Source: an uncultured Pelagibacteraceae bacterium
GTDB lineage: Bacteria > Pseudomonadota > Alphaproteobacteria > Pelagibacterales > Pelagibacteraceae
NCBI GenBank assembly: GCA_902524345.1
Contig: CABZCX010000001.1
Location: forward strand, 315,001-379,000
DNA length: 64,000 bases
Direction of reading: 5' to 3'
Below the pieces are notes generated by a model, which ran no database searches, had not been told where the DNA came from, and worked only from the letters and a program-made list of their open reading frames with translations. Position numbers and translations under genes: made by a program. Within the stretch, counting starts at the first letter, position 1, and the number at the start of each line of letters is the position of its first letter. Of this stretch, positions 26,050-36,876 are shown piece by piece.

Positions 26050-27237
26050 ATGAAAAAAAAAAACAAAAAATCAAATAGAAAAAAGAGAGTAAAAAGAAAA
26101 AAAAATAAACTGAAAAATATCAAAAAAGTTAGGAAAAAGATAATTATTTCAAGGAAAAAGAGGAAAAACAAAAAAAAGAAAAACAAGAAAAAAAATATAA
26201 ATCTTAAGAAAAATAAAAACTATATACTTAAAACTAAAAATCAAAGTTTAATTTCAAAAATTGTAAAATTCCAGTTATCGATTAAATCAAACTTTGATTT
26301 TAAAATTAATTTAAACCCTGAAAGATACATCCAAAGTTTTTTTGATAAAATTTCCGAAACAATTTCAAATTACAAAGTAATTAAAAAAGAGGAAAAAAGA
26401 CGAATTAAGATAGAACAAATTGAAAAAGAAAGAATTGAGAAAATTGAGCTACAAAAAGCAAAACAAGAAGAGGTGCTTGAAAAAACTCGACTAAAAGAGA
26501 AGGCCTTAAAGGAGGAAGCAAGGTTAGAAAAGCAAAGAAATAAAGATATAAAATTATTTTTAAGAAAAGAACAAGCAATTTTAAGAAGAGAACAAGCCGA
26601 AAAACAAAAACAATTTTTAAAGCAACTTCAACTAGAGCGTCAAATTGAAAAGTTTAGAATAAGAGAAGTAAAAGAATTAGAAAAACTTGAGAAAATAGCG
26701 CTCAAAGAGAAGAGAGAGGATTATCAAGGATTACAAGAAAGGATTGATAAACTTAAAGAAAAATACCGAGTTATTAGAGACCAGAAGATCAAAGAGAGAG
26801 TAGAAGCCCTCGGTGTCAAATTACAAGGTAACGAAGACAGAGAAACGTTACTAATTAAGGAAAAAGAATATACTTTAGCGAGACAAAAAGTTGAGTTTGC
26901 CTTAGAAAGTTTTTATAGAAGTGCAAGCAGTCTCGTATTTCAATTGAACAAAAGACACATTACAAGAGATATGTCGATTTTGCGGTGTATAGACAGAAGA
27001 TTTGAAACCGGTGAGATTTTTATAAAATGGGATGAAGCTGAAGATGAAGATTGGTTATTATTAATTTATATTAAAAATAATTCACCCGATGAAGGAATAG
27101 TAATAGAAGATAAAACAAATCCTGAAAAAAATCATTCATATGAATTTAAAAATATTGATATTTTCAAAGCATCAGACACAATGGTGGACGCTTTGACACA
27201 ATTAATTGCTAGCAAAAGATCACAAAATAACGATTAA
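26050..27237 (+). CDS. Very lysine-rich coiled-coil protein of unknown function
   Basis: 395 residues in three parts. Residues 1-60 are extremely basic: about 35 of 60 are Lys or Arg with Asn filling the rest. Residues 105-260 are a long charged coiled coil rich in K, E, R and L. Residues about 275-395 form a globular part with ALESFYRSASSLVFQLNKRH, ILRCIDRRFETGEIFIKWDE and DWLLLIYIKN, which looks like a real folded domain. I do not recognise a family. The basic head could bind nucleic acid or membranes; that is inference. No signal peptide or Shine-Dalgarno is visible. Confidence 0.8.
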   Translation: MKKKNKKSNRKKRVKRKKNKLKNIKKVRKKIIISRKKRKNKKKKNKKKNINLKKNKNYILKTKNQSLISKIVKFQLSIKSNFDFKINLNPERYIQSFFDKISETISNYKVIKKEEKRRIKIEQIEKERIEKIELQKAKQEEVLEKTRLKEKALKEEARLEKQRNKDIKLFLRKEQAILRREQAEKQKQFLKQLQLERQIEKFRIREVKELEKLEKIALKEKREDYQGLQERIDKLKEKYRVIRDQKIKERVEALGVKLQGNEDRETLLIKEKEYTLARQKVEFALESFYRSASSLVFQLNKRHITRDMSILRCIDRRFETGEIFIKWDEAEDEDWLLLIYIKNNSPDEGIVIEDKTNPEKNHSYEFKNIDIFKASDTMVDALTQLIASKRSQNND

Positions 27238-27268
27238 TTTTTTCTAAATAACAAGGTAGAACTTTAAT

Positions 27269-27562
27269 ATGTTTTTTGGATCAATCATTATGATAATGCT
27301 TTTTTTAATTTTAAAGTATGTATTGGCATGGATTATCTATTACAACAAATTAGATCCGAGACTTGGCGACAGTACTTGGCGATTTACTTATGATTACCCT
27401 GTTTTAGGTGAAAGAGATATCTCCGATTTAGATGATAAAGATTTTGTAAGGTTAAGAAGAAAAAAAAATAAGATTATTTTATTAATGTATTCAATAGTTC
27501 TCGTTATGTTTATAACTTCTATGTCTTTGTTGAGTGAAATTTTACTGTTTTTTTTTAGTTAG
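27269..27562 (+). CDS. Small two-helix membrane protein, unknown
   Basis: 97 residues with an N-terminal helix (about 4-23) and a C-terminal helix (about 70-95) flanking a polar middle containing RLGDSTWRFTYDYPVLGERDISDLDDKDF (here only the key RLGDSTW and LGERDISDLDDKDF). A purine-rich AAGGTAG stands 9 to 15 bases before the ATG. It lies 31 bases after the lysine-rich gene on the same strand. I recognise no family. Its stop overlaps the convergent DUF393 gene by 4 bases. Confidence 0.7.
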   Translation: MFFGSIIMIMLFLILKYVLAWIIYYNKLDPRLGDSTWRFTYDYPVLGERDISDLDDKDFVRLRRKKNKIILLMYSIVLVMFITSMSLLSEILLFFFS

Positions 27563-27906
27563 TTTTTTAATTGTTTTTTATTTTTTAGATATAAGAAGAA
27601 TGCAATTATTTCATAAAAAAAAGAAAATAACGTAAAAATTATTGGAAGTTTAAAAAAATTGTATAAAAAATTATATTTGGGAATTTTTTTCCACACAGCA
27701 AGAAAAGCCTCAGCTCCTTTTAAAATTTTTTCATCTTCTTTAACATGTAGCCTTCGCAAAAGTTCTTTATTACTTTTAGAGGTCTCTTTTTCAGCTATCT
27801 CATTACCCGTAATATCAATCCAATCGATTTCTTGAATCTTCTCTTTTTTATATAAATCAATTTCAGCTTTGCAGATTTTGCATGAATTATTAAAATAAAC
27901 TTTCAT
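27559..27906 (-). CDS. DUF393 family thiol-disulfide oxidoreductase-like protein
   Basis: 115 residues. The N-terminus KVYFNNSCKICKAEIDLYKK has the C-x-x-C of this DCC-type family in a thioredoxin-like setting, then IDWIDITGNE, HVKEDEKILKGAEAFLAVWKK typical of the group. The last 35 residues are hydrophobic and could attach to the membrane. Function is unproven for the family; a redox role is assumed from the C-x-x-C. The gene is divergent from tldD with 84 bases between starts. Confidence 0.88.
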   Translation of the reverse strand: MKVYFNNSCKICKAEIDLYKKEKIQEIDWIDITGNEIAEKETSKSNKELLRRLHVKEDEKILKGAEAFLAVWKKIPKYNFLYNFFKLPIIFTLFSFFYEIIAFFLYLKNKKQLKN

Positions 27907-27990
27907 ATAAGTAGATTTATTACTATTTATTTAAATAATGTATATGCGTAAAATACTCATATTGAAAATAGTAGATAAAACTTCTAAATA

Positions 27991-29412
27991 ATGCTTCCTA
28001 TGAATAATTTTTTTGAAAAATCTGACATATCTAGATCAGAAGCAGAAAACATTGTATCAGATACACTTAGTAAGTGTGATGATGGAGAACTATATCTAGA
28101 AAATACAAAATCAGAGACATTATTATTAGATGATAATAAAATTAAAAACTCGAGTTATAATTCTGATTTAGGCTTTGGATTTAGAGCTATCTCTGATGAA
28201 ATAGTTGCATATTCTCACTCTAATGAAATATCAAAAAATTCATTAAGGCAATCTTCAGAAAATTTAAAATCAACGTTAAAATCTGTTAAAGGCACTTATA
28301 ATCATGAAATTCCTAAATCTAATAAAAAGTATTATGATAATATAAATCCTATTGAACAAAAATCCCTTAATGAAAAGATTAAAATACTTAATGAAGTAAA
28401 TAACTACTTACGCTCTAAAGATAATAACATTAAACAGGTCACAGCCAATTTTTTAGGTGAACAAAAATCAGTTGAAATAATTAGATCTGGCGGAGAGTCT
28501 TTAACTGATGTCCGTCCTTTAATAAGATTCAATGTATCAGTCATGCTTGAGAAAAATGGAAGGAAAGAGTCAGGTGTGTATGGTGTTGGAGGAAGACAAT
28601 CCTACGATTTTTATTTAAAAGATGAAAATTGGAAAAGTGTTTGTGATGAGGCTTTGAGAATAGCTTCAGTAAATTTAGAGAGTAAACCTGCACCAGCTGG
28701 TGAAATGAAAGTTGTACTAGGACCTGGTTGGCCAGCAATATTAATTCATGAGGCTGTTGGTCATGGTTTGGAGGGGGATTTTAATAGAAAGAAAACTTCT
28801 GCTTTTCATAATTTAATGGGCCAAAAAGTTGCTAGTGAAGGAGTTACGATAGTTGATGATGGTACCATCGACAATAGGAGAGGTAGTCTTACTATTGATG
28901 ATGAAGGGACACCAACAGAAAAAACAGTTTTAATTGAGAATGGAATTTTAAAAAACTTTATGCAAGATCGTCTGAATGCACGTTTGATGAAAACGAGATC
29001 TACCGGTAGTGGAAGAAGAGAAAATTATAGACATATCGTCCTTCCAAGAATGAGGAACACAATGATGTTAAGTGGTAATCAGACCCAAGATGAGATGATA
29101 AAAGCTGTAGACAAAGGTATATTTGCAGTAAGTTTTGGTGGAGGTCAAGTTGACATTACCTCTGGGAAATTTGTATTTAATTGCACCGAAGCTTATGAGA
29201 TTGTTAATGGCAAAATTGGATCTCCAATAAAAGGTGCAACTCTTATCGGAGATGGTCCTTCGAGTTTAAAAGAAGTTTCTATGGTAGGTAATGATATGAT
29301 GATGGATCCGGGAATTGGAACATGTGGAAAAGCTGGCCAAGGTGTTCCCGTTGGTGTTGCTCAACCATCTATTCTAATTAATAAGATGACTGTTGGCGGC
29401 ACAAAACTTTAA
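27991..29412 (+). CDS. tldD: Metalloprotease TldD
   Basis: 473 residues; the ATG at 28000 is an alternative start. TldD with TldE forms a protease that degrades unfolded peptides and matures some modified peptides. The zinc motif is HEAVGHGLEGDF (H-E-x-x-x-H), preceded by VLGPGWPAILI, and followed by VDDGTIDNRRGSLTIDDEG and the conserved STGSGRREN loop. The stop TAA is immediately followed by the ATG of pmbA/tldE, so the partner pair is co-transcribed. Confidence 0.97.
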   Translation: MLPMNNFFEKSDISRSEAENIVSDTLSKCDDGELYLENTKSETLLLDDNKIKNSSYNSDLGFGFRAISDEIVAYSHSNEISKNSLRQSSENLKSTLKSVKGTYNHEIPKSNKKYYDNINPIEQKSLNEKIKILNEVNNYLRSKDNNIKQVTANFLGEQKSVEIIRSGGESLTDVRPLIRFNVSVMLEKNGRKESGVYGVGGRQSYDFYLKDENWKSVCDEALRIASVNLESKPAPAGEMKVVLGPGWPAILIHEAVGHGLEGDFNRKKTSAFHNLMGQKVASEGVTIVDDGTIDNRRGSLTIDDEGTPTEKTVLIENGILKNFMQDRLNARLMKTRSTGSGRRENYRHIVLPRMRNTMMLSGNQTQDEMIKAVDKGIFAVSFGGGQVDITSGKFVFNCTEAYEIVNGKIGSPIKGATLIGDGPSSLKEVSMVGNDMMMDPGIGTCGKAGQGVPVGVAQPSILINKMTVGGTKL

Positions 29413-30729
29413 ATGGTCAAAGATCAAGAATTTTTAGAAAAAAAGGCATCTTATTGTCTAGGTTTAGCCAAGAAATTAGGCGCAACTGAGTCTAGTGTGA
29501 TCGTTAACAACTCTGTTTCTGAAACTGTTAATTTTAGGAATAAAAAACTAGATGAGTCTAATAGGTCAGATGATCTTGGAATAAGCATTACCACCTACAT
29601 TGGAAAAAAAAAGTCATCAATATCTTCCTCTAATTTACTTGATGATAACCTAAACATTTTGATTGAAAAATGTGTTGAGACAACAAAAAATACTCCTGAA
29701 GATGAATTCAATTCATTACCAGATAAAGATTTGTTAGCTAAAGAAGTTAAAGATTTGAATCTCTATGATGATACCCATATAGAAAATGATCAAAAAATAG
29801 ATTATTTGAAAAAATTAGAATTCGCTGCCTCTAGTGATAAAAAAATTGTTAATACTGAGTCTAGTTTTACTCAAAATAAATCAAATTTTATTTTAGCTAA
29901 TACTGAAGGTTTTTGTGCTGGTTACAAAACATCCTCATTTACAGCTTCGAGCGTTACAGTCGCAAAAGATGAAAAAAGTATGGAGAGAGATTATGATTAT
30001 TCTAGCAAATGTTTTTTTAAAGACTTGGATGATGCAGGAGAATTAGGCAAACAAGCTGCTGATCAAACCATTAGAAAATTAAGCCCTAAAAAAATAGGCA
30101 GCGAAAAAATTGCTATGATTTTTGATAAAAGAATAGCTAAGGGAATATTAAGTACTTTTGCAAGCGCGATTTCATCATCAGCTATATCAAGAGGAACCTC
30201 TTTTTTAAAAGATAAAGTTAACCAAAAAATATTTTCTGATTCAATTAATGTCTTAGATAAACCAGACATACTTAAAGGCTTAGGTTCAAGAAATTTTGAT
30301 AGAGAGGGAGTCAAAACTGATACTCTTAAATTAGTTGAGCAAGGAATCTTAAAACATTATTTGATAGATACTTACAATGGAAAAAAATTAAATCTCAAGT
30401 CAAATGGAAGATACGGAGGGACAAGTAATCTCTATTTTGAAAATGGAAACATAAGTTTTAAAGATTTGTTGAATTCAAAATCGAAAAGTCTCTATATTAC
30501 AGAAACTATAGGTCATGGAAGTAATATAGTAACCGGTGATTATTCTGTTGGCGCAACAGGATTTTTAGTTGAAAACGGTGAGTTTAAGTATCCTATAAAC
30601 GAAATTACCATTGCAGGCAATTTTAAAGACATGTTTCAGCATATTACCCTGGCAAATGATTTAGAGTTCAAATATGCAACCAATTCACCAACCATGATGA
30701 TTGAGGGAATGGTTGTTGCTGGTAAATGA
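29413..30729 (+). CDS. pmbA: TldD partner metalloprotease subunit PmbA/TldE
   Basis: 438 residues. It lacks the H-E-x-x-x-H of TldD, as expected for the non-catalytic partner, and has GTSFLKDKVNQKIFS, GLGSRNFDREGVKTDTLKLV, YLIDTYNGKKLNLKSNG and a C-terminal TGDYSVGATGFLVENGEFK. These match PmbA/TldE blocks. The ATG directly abuts the tldD stop and the 3' end overlaps the FAD oxidoreductase by 4 bases (ATGA), so all three genes read as one unit. Confidence 0.95.
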   Translation: MVKDQEFLEKKASYCLGLAKKLGATESSVIVNNSVSETVNFRNKKLDESNRSDDLGISITTYIGKKKSSISSSNLLDDNLNILIEKCVETTKNTPEDEFNSLPDKDLLAKEVKDLNLYDDTHIENDQKIDYLKKLEFAASSDKKIVNTESSFTQNKSNFILANTEGFCAGYKTSSFTASSVTVAKDEKSMERDYDYSSKCFFKDLDDAGELGKQAADQTIRKLSPKKIGSEKIAMIFDKRIAKGILSTFASAISSSAISRGTSFLKDKVNQKIFSDSINVLDKPDILKGLGSRNFDREGVKTDTLKLVEQGILKHYLIDTYNGKKLNLKSNGRYGGTSNLYFENGNISFKDLLNSKSKSLYITETIGHGSNIVTGDYSVGATGFLVENGEFKYPINEITIAGNFKDMFQHITLANDLEFKYATNSPTMMIEGMVVAGK

Positions 30730-31697
30730 GTGAATTCTGCGTAATCGGTTCAGGTATTTCTGGAGCTACAATTGCTAATCTTCTTAATAAAAAAAATACA
30801 GTAGTCCTATTTGATAAAGCGAGAGGTCCAGGAGGTCGTGCGTCTTTCAAAAGAATAAGAGGAAATATTGGCTTTGATCATGGTACTCAGTACTTTTCAC
30901 CAAAAACCCCAGAATTTAAAAAGTTTACTAAACATTTAATTAAAAAAAAAATTTTAAAGGTTTGGGGTGGTAAACACATTTTTCTTAACTCCAAAAAAAA
31001 AGAAGATAAAAAACATCTCAAAATTATAGGTAAAAATGGAAACAATGATATTAGCAAGTATTTATTAAAAAAAATTAAGTGCAACTATCAAAGTGAATTA
31101 AAAAAAATTCATTATAAAAACAAACTTTGGCACTTATCATTTGCTGATGGAAAATTGAGATCTTTTAAAAGTATTATTTTGACATGTCCTTTTCCACAAT
31201 TAAAAAAACTTTCTAAAAAATTCATAAATAATTCTTTTATAAAAAAATCAATAAAAATGGATGCAAATATAACTACCATGATTGCTATAAAAAAAAACAA
31301 AAAATCTAGTAGTAGCTACCTTTTCGCAGACTCAATTCTTGGCTGGGCTGGTAATGAAAATTCAAAAAAAAGATTTAAATCAAATTATGATTTATGGACT
31401 CTACAAAGTACATTCAAGTGGGCAAATAAAAATATTAATCAAAATAAAAATAATAAGAAAAAGAATTCAAAAATTATGATTGATAAGTTCTTTCAACTTT
31501 CAAATATTAAAAAAACAAAAATCAATTTCTCTCTTAATCATGGCTGGAAATACTCTTCAAATTCAAAACCTTTCAAAATTAAAAGTTTTTGGGATCCAAA
31601 TAAAAAAATAGGTGTTTGTGCTGATTGGTTTGTGGGACCAAGAGTTGAGTCGGGATGGATAAGTGCACAGGACCTATATAAAAAAATTTCAAGATAA
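30726..31697 (+). CDS. FAD-dependent oxidoreductase, renalase-like
   Basis: 323 residues. The N-terminus FCVIGSGISGATIANLLNK with VVLFDKARGPGGRAS is a Rossmann FAD-binding motif with the G-G-R phosphate contact of the monoamine oxidase/renalase group; IGFDHGTQYFS follows. Near the C-terminus, VCADWFVGPRVESGWISAQDL is the second FAD contact. Bacterial members oxidise isomeric forms of NAD(P)H or are uncharacterised; the substrate here is unknown. It overlaps pmbA by 4 bases. Confidence 0.88.
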   Translation: MSEFCVIGSGISGATIANLLNKKNTVVLFDKARGPGGRASFKRIRGNIGFDHGTQYFSPKTPEFKKFTKHLIKKKILKVWGGKHIFLNSKKKEDKKHLKIIGKNGNNDISKYLLKKIKCNYQSELKKIHYKNKLWHLSFADGKLRSFKSIILTCPFPQLKKLSKKFINNSFIKKSIKMDANITTMIAIKKNKKSSSSYLFADSILGWAGNENSKKRFKSNYDLWTLQSTFKWANKNINQNKNNKKKNSKIMIDKFFQLSNIKKTKINFSLNHGWKYSSNSKPFKIKSFWDPNKKIGVCADWFVGPRVESGWISAQDLYKKISR

Positions 31698-31698
31698 A

Positions 31699-32379
31699 TT
31701 ATTCAAAGCTTTTCAACCTGTATTCCCAATATCCCATTCTTGTGTAAGACACTTTTAAAATTCTTAAATTTTTTCTGTCATACCAAATGTCAAAGTCTAA
31801 TCGTTTATCTTTTGGAATATTCATATCTTTAGATTTAAGTGTAAAATGATCAACATCATAAATTTTTCCGTAAAGGTCTATTTTTTCTTTTCCAACAAAA
31901 GTAACAACCTGTTCTTTAATACTTCCTGATATTGGACTTATTTGAGATCCTGCTTGTAAAATTTTATGATTCCACCAATTTCCAACAACATTATCAATGT
32001 TTGCTTCTCCATTGAATGAGGAGCCTTTGATATCAAATTTTTCACTATTTTTATTTAACTTTAAATTTACAAATTTTTCTTTTTCATTTTGAAGAGTTTT
32101 AGAATTATATGATATCAACTGATCTTTTATGTATTTTTCTTCACCATATGACTCAACCTTAAAAATTGTAGTTCCTAATAGATCGACAGAAAATTTAAAT
32201 TGATTTGTAATAATAGTTTCTTCGTCATTTCTTTCAAAAAAATAATAATTGTATCCAATTAGTTCACCATTTCTAAAAATCTCCATTTCAATTTTGTTAT
32301 ATTTATTGTAGTGACCCATATGTGCCATAGAAATAACTGGAAAAATTACAATAAACAGAATGGCTATAAATTTTCTCAT
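31699..32379 (-). CDS. Secreted DUF6134-like protein
   Basis: 226 residues with a signal peptide (hydrophobic residues 4-17, cleavage near SMA-HM). The mature protein is beta-rich: IEMEIFRNGELIGYNYYFFE, then NQFKFSVDLLGTTIFKVESY and a C-terminal LDFDIWYDRKNLRILKVSY. This alternation resembles the DUF6134 group of periplasmic proteins. No enzyme motif is visible. One base separates its stop from that of the convergent FAD oxidoreductase. Confidence 0.8.
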   Translation of the reverse strand: MRKFIAILFIVIFPVISMAHMGHYNKYNKIEMEIFRNGELIGYNYYFFERNDEETIITNQFKFSVDLLGTTIFKVESYGEEKYIKDQLISYNSKTLQNEKEKFVNLKLNKNSEKFDIKGSSFNGEANIDNVVGNWWNHKILQAGSQISPISGSIKEQVVTFVGKEKIDLYGKIYDVDHFTLKSKDMNIPKDKRLDFDIWYDRKNLRILKVSYTRMGYWEYRLKSFE

Positions 32380-32429
32380 TTAGCAATTACATTAGTGGAC
32401 TTTATCTATAATAGAAATAACTTATTAAA

Positions 32430-33077
32430 ATGTTTCTAAAAATAAAGAAAATACCAAAAGTTAATTGGAGTTCTGATAAGCCATATAATTTTAAACCAAA
32501 ATTTTCCACTTTCTTTTTTTTATGTTTTGGTCTGACCTTATTTGGTCTTGGTGAAGGTTTGTTAATTGTTTCCTTTACAGGCGCTTCTCCGTGGAGTGTT
32601 TTAGCTCAAGGTATTTCTTTAAATGTTAATTTAAGTATTGGAACAATTACTCTTTTAATAAGTATTACTGTATTAATTTTATGGATACCTTTGGGCCAAA
32701 AACCAGGAATGGGTACAATATTTAATGCCTTAATAATTGCCCTTATGATTGATCTTTGTATAAAGTATGTACCAACCCCATCTAATTATTTTAATCAATT
32801 AATCCTGGCAGTAATTTCTGTAATGATGGTTGGAATAGGAGGGGGCATATATTTAGTTTCAAACCTTGGTGCAGGACCAAGAGATGGATTAATGATTGGA
32901 TTACAAAAAATAACTAATTTACCAGTGGCAGCCGTTAGAGCTTTTTTAGAAATTTCTGTTGTAAGCATTGGTTGGTATTTAGGTGGAACAGTAGGTGTAG
33001 GAACTCTTTTATTCGCTTTTGGTATTGGTCCGTGCGTTGCACTAGGTTTGTTTTTAGTTGATAAAATCTTTGATTAG
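32430..33077 (+). CDS. YczE/YitT-like membrane protein
   Basis: 215 residues with about five hydrophobic helices. FGLGEGLLIVSFTGASPWSV, LWIPLGQKPGMGTIFNAL and VSNLGAGPRDGLMIGLQK are the repeating G-A-x-P-W / G-x-G-P-R-D-G blocks of the YczE family. The role is unknown; some members are annotated as transport-associated. Divergent from the DUF6134 gene by 50 bases and overlapping the convergent typA by 4. Confidence 0.85.
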   Translation: MFLKIKKIPKVNWSSDKPYNFKPKFSTFFFLCFGLTLFGLGEGLLIVSFTGASPWSVLAQGISLNVNLSIGTITLLISITVLILWIPLGQKPGMGTIFNALIIALMIDLCIKYVPTPSNYFNQLILAVISVMMVGIGGGIYLVSNLGAGPRDGLMIGLQKITNLPVAAVRAFLEISVVSIGWYLGGTVGVGTLLFAFGIGPCVALGLFLVDKIFD

Positions 33078-34900
33078 GCAGCAGCGCCTGATTTTTCACT
33101 TCTTTTTCTTTCATGAGGATCAAGAATAGCTTTTCTTAATCTACAAGACTCTGGAGTAATTTCTAAAGCTTCATCTGTATTTAACATACTTAATTGTTCA
33201 GCAATCGACATTTTTCTAACAGGAGTTAAGACAACATTTTCATCAGTTCCTTGCGTTCTCATATTAGTTAATTTTTTTCCCTTCATGACATTAATAATCA
33301 TATCTCCTGGCTTAGGTGATAGACCTACAATCATTCCTGGATAAACAGGATCGTTATGACTTACAAACATTTCTCCTCTAGCCTGTAAATTAAAGATTGC
33401 AAAAGCAACTGCCTTCCCTTGTTCCATAGAAATTAGAGCACCATTTCTTCTGCCCTCCATTTCCCCTTCAAATGGACCATATTCATGAAAAATTCTATTA
33501 ATGACACCATTTCCTTTTGTCAGCGTTAAAAATCTACTTGTATATCCCATTAAGCCCCTTGTTGGTGCATGAAATATAAGTCTCTTTTTATTTTTACCAG
33601 TGTCTTTTAATTCTATTAATTTACCTTTTCTTCTATTCATTGAATCAATTATTTTTGATGAATGCTCCTCATCAAGATCCATAGTAATTTCTTCTATTGG
33701 TTCAAGCTTGTTACCATTATCATCTTTTTTATAGAGGACTTTTGGAGGGCTCACAGTCATTTCAAAACCTTCTCTTCTCATTTGAGTAAGTAAAATTTCC
33801 AACATTAATTCACCACGACCACTAACCACAAAAGAATCATTTCCCTCATTTTCAGTGAATGTAATTCCAACATTATTTTGTGCCTCTTGAACTAATCGAT
33901 CTCGAATTTGTGTGCTTGTTAATTTTTTACCTTCTGTACCAGCCAAAGGAGATGTATTTACTGTTATTGTAATTGACATAGTTGGAGGATCAATAGGAGT
34001 AGCTTCTATTGGTTCGTTAACTTCAAGATCACAAATAGTATCTGCAACATTAGCTTTTTCTAAACCCGCAACAACTACAATATCTCCAGCTTCACCAACC
34101 TCAATTGGAACTTTTTTGGTACCTTCGTATCTAAAAATTTTAGTTAATCTTCCTTCATCAACTTTCTCTCCTTTTAAGTTGATTGCCTTAATTGCTTGAT
34201 TAGCTTTTGCTGTTCCTTGTGAAATTCGACCTACTAAACTTCTTCCTAAGAAACTATCAGCATAAAGAAGTGTAGTAAGCATAGCAAAAGGTTTTGATTT
34301 GTCTAATTCTGCTGGTTTAACATGGTCTACAATTTTATCTAAAAGTGGATTAAGATTCTCTCTTGGACCATCAACTTCATGATCAGCCCATCCAGATCTT
34401 CCACTGGCATATAAAACTGGGAAATCTAGTTGGTCTTCATTAGCATCTAAACTTACAAATAAGTCGAATGTTTCATCTAAAACTTCATTAGCTCTTTGAT
34501 CTGATTTATCTAATTTATTTATAACCACAATTGGCTTCAAGCCTTGTTTTAATGCTTTTGCTAAAACAAACTTTGTTTGAGGCATCACACCTTCAGCTGA
34601 GTCTATTAGCAATAATGCTCCATCAGCCATACTAAGTACTCTTTCAACTTCAGCAGCAAAATCTCTGTGGCCGGGGGTATCAATTATATTTATTCTAGAA
34701 TTTTTCCAATTAATCGAGGCAGGTTTAGCCAATATTGTAATTCCTCTTTCTTTTTCTAATTCTCCAGAGTCCATCAGCCTTTCATCAACAACTTCATTTT
34801 CTCTAAATGAGCCACTTTGTTTCATTAAGTTATCAATTAGAGTTGTTTTGCCATGATCAACATGGGCAATTATGGTGATGTTTCTTATAGTATTATTCAT
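33074..34900 (-). CDS. typA: Ribosome-associated GTPase TypA/BipA
   Basis: 608 residues, the normal length. The G1 loop is AHVDHGKTTLIDNL, G3 is DTPGHRDFAAEVERV and G4 is NKLDKSDQR. EF-G-like domains follow: FEGEMEGRRNGALISMEQGKA and NMRTQGTDENVVLTP are typical of TypA. It assists 50S assembly, particularly under cold or other stress. The gene is last in the minus-strand block after groEL and the 36-residue ORF; it ends in a four-base overlap with the convergent YczE gene. Confidence 0.97.
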   Translation of the reverse strand: MNNTIRNITIIAHVDHGKTTLIDNLMKQSGSFRENEVVDERLMDSGELEKERGITILAKPASINWKNSRINIIDTPGHRDFAAEVERVLSMADGALLLIDSAEGVMPQTKFVLAKALKQGLKPIVVINKLDKSDQRANEVLDETFDLFVSLDANEDQLDFPVLYASGRSGWADHEVDGPRENLNPLLDKIVDHVKPAELDKSKPFAMLTTLLYADSFLGRSLVGRISQGTAKANQAIKAINLKGEKVDEGRLTKIFRYEGTKKVPIEVGEAGDIVVVAGLEKANVADTICDLEVNEPIEATPIDPPTMSITITVNTSPLAGTEGKKLTSTQIRDRLVQEAQNNVGITFTENEGNDSFVVSGRGELMLEILLTQMRREGFEMTVSPPKVLYKKDDNGNKLEPIEEITMDLDEEHSSKIIDSMNRRKGKLIELKDTGKNKKRLIFHAPTRGLMGYTSRFLTLTKGNGVINRIFHEYGPFEGEMEGRRNGALISMEQGKAVAFAIFNLQARGEMFVSHNDPVYPGMIVGLSPKPGDMIINVMKGKKLTNMRTQGTDENVVLTPVRKMSIAEQLSMLNTDEALEITPESCRLRKAILDPHERKRSEKSGAAA

Positions 34901-34991
34901 AAATCTGGGTTCTTATACATATTTAAACACTTTTGAAAACTTAAAAAAAACTACACTAGGCTTGAATAAATTAAGGATTTTTTTTTAATTT

Positions 34992-35102
34992 TTATTTTTT
35001 TCGCTTTTCGCGTTTAAGTTTTCTTTTTTCTTTAAAACTTAATTTAGGTTTTTTTTTGACACTAGAGTCTTTAAACGATTTTCCACTATATCTTTTCGAC
35101 AT
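34992..35102 (-). CDS. Tiny basic ORF, 36 residues, unknown
   Basis: An ATG at 35100-35102 opens 36 codons: starts MSKRYSGKSF and ends REKRKK. Half the residues (18 of 36) are Lys or Arg, so the peptide would be strongly basic. It lies alone between the groEL terminator and typA, in an otherwise empty 290-base gap. No good Shine-Dalgarno is seen. The non-repetitive first half argues for a real gene, but a chance reading of A-rich DNA is possible. It might be a ribosome- or nucleic-acid-binding peptide, which is speculation. Confidence 0.4.
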   Translation of the reverse strand: MSKRYSGKSFKDSSVKKKPKLSFKEKRKLKREKRKK

Positions 35103-35135
35103 AACAATAATTCTATATTACAAATTTTTTTAAGC

Positions 35136-35166
35136 AAAAAAAAAGGGCAGTAAAAACTGCCCTTTT
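35136..35166 (-). terminator. Intrinsic terminator after groEL
   Basis: A perfect 11-bp stem (AAAAGGGCAGT, 35141-35151, with ACTGCCCTTTT, 35156-35166) has an AAAA loop, and on the minus strand it is followed by a T run. It stands 25 bases after the groEL stop. The apex GT-AAAA-AC is the same as in the terminator at 18031. Confidence 0.9.
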
Positions 35167-35191
35167 AGAATTTTGATTAGGAGTTATTGGG

Positions 35192-36871
<1,680 letters not shown>

Positions 36872-36876
36872 TTATG

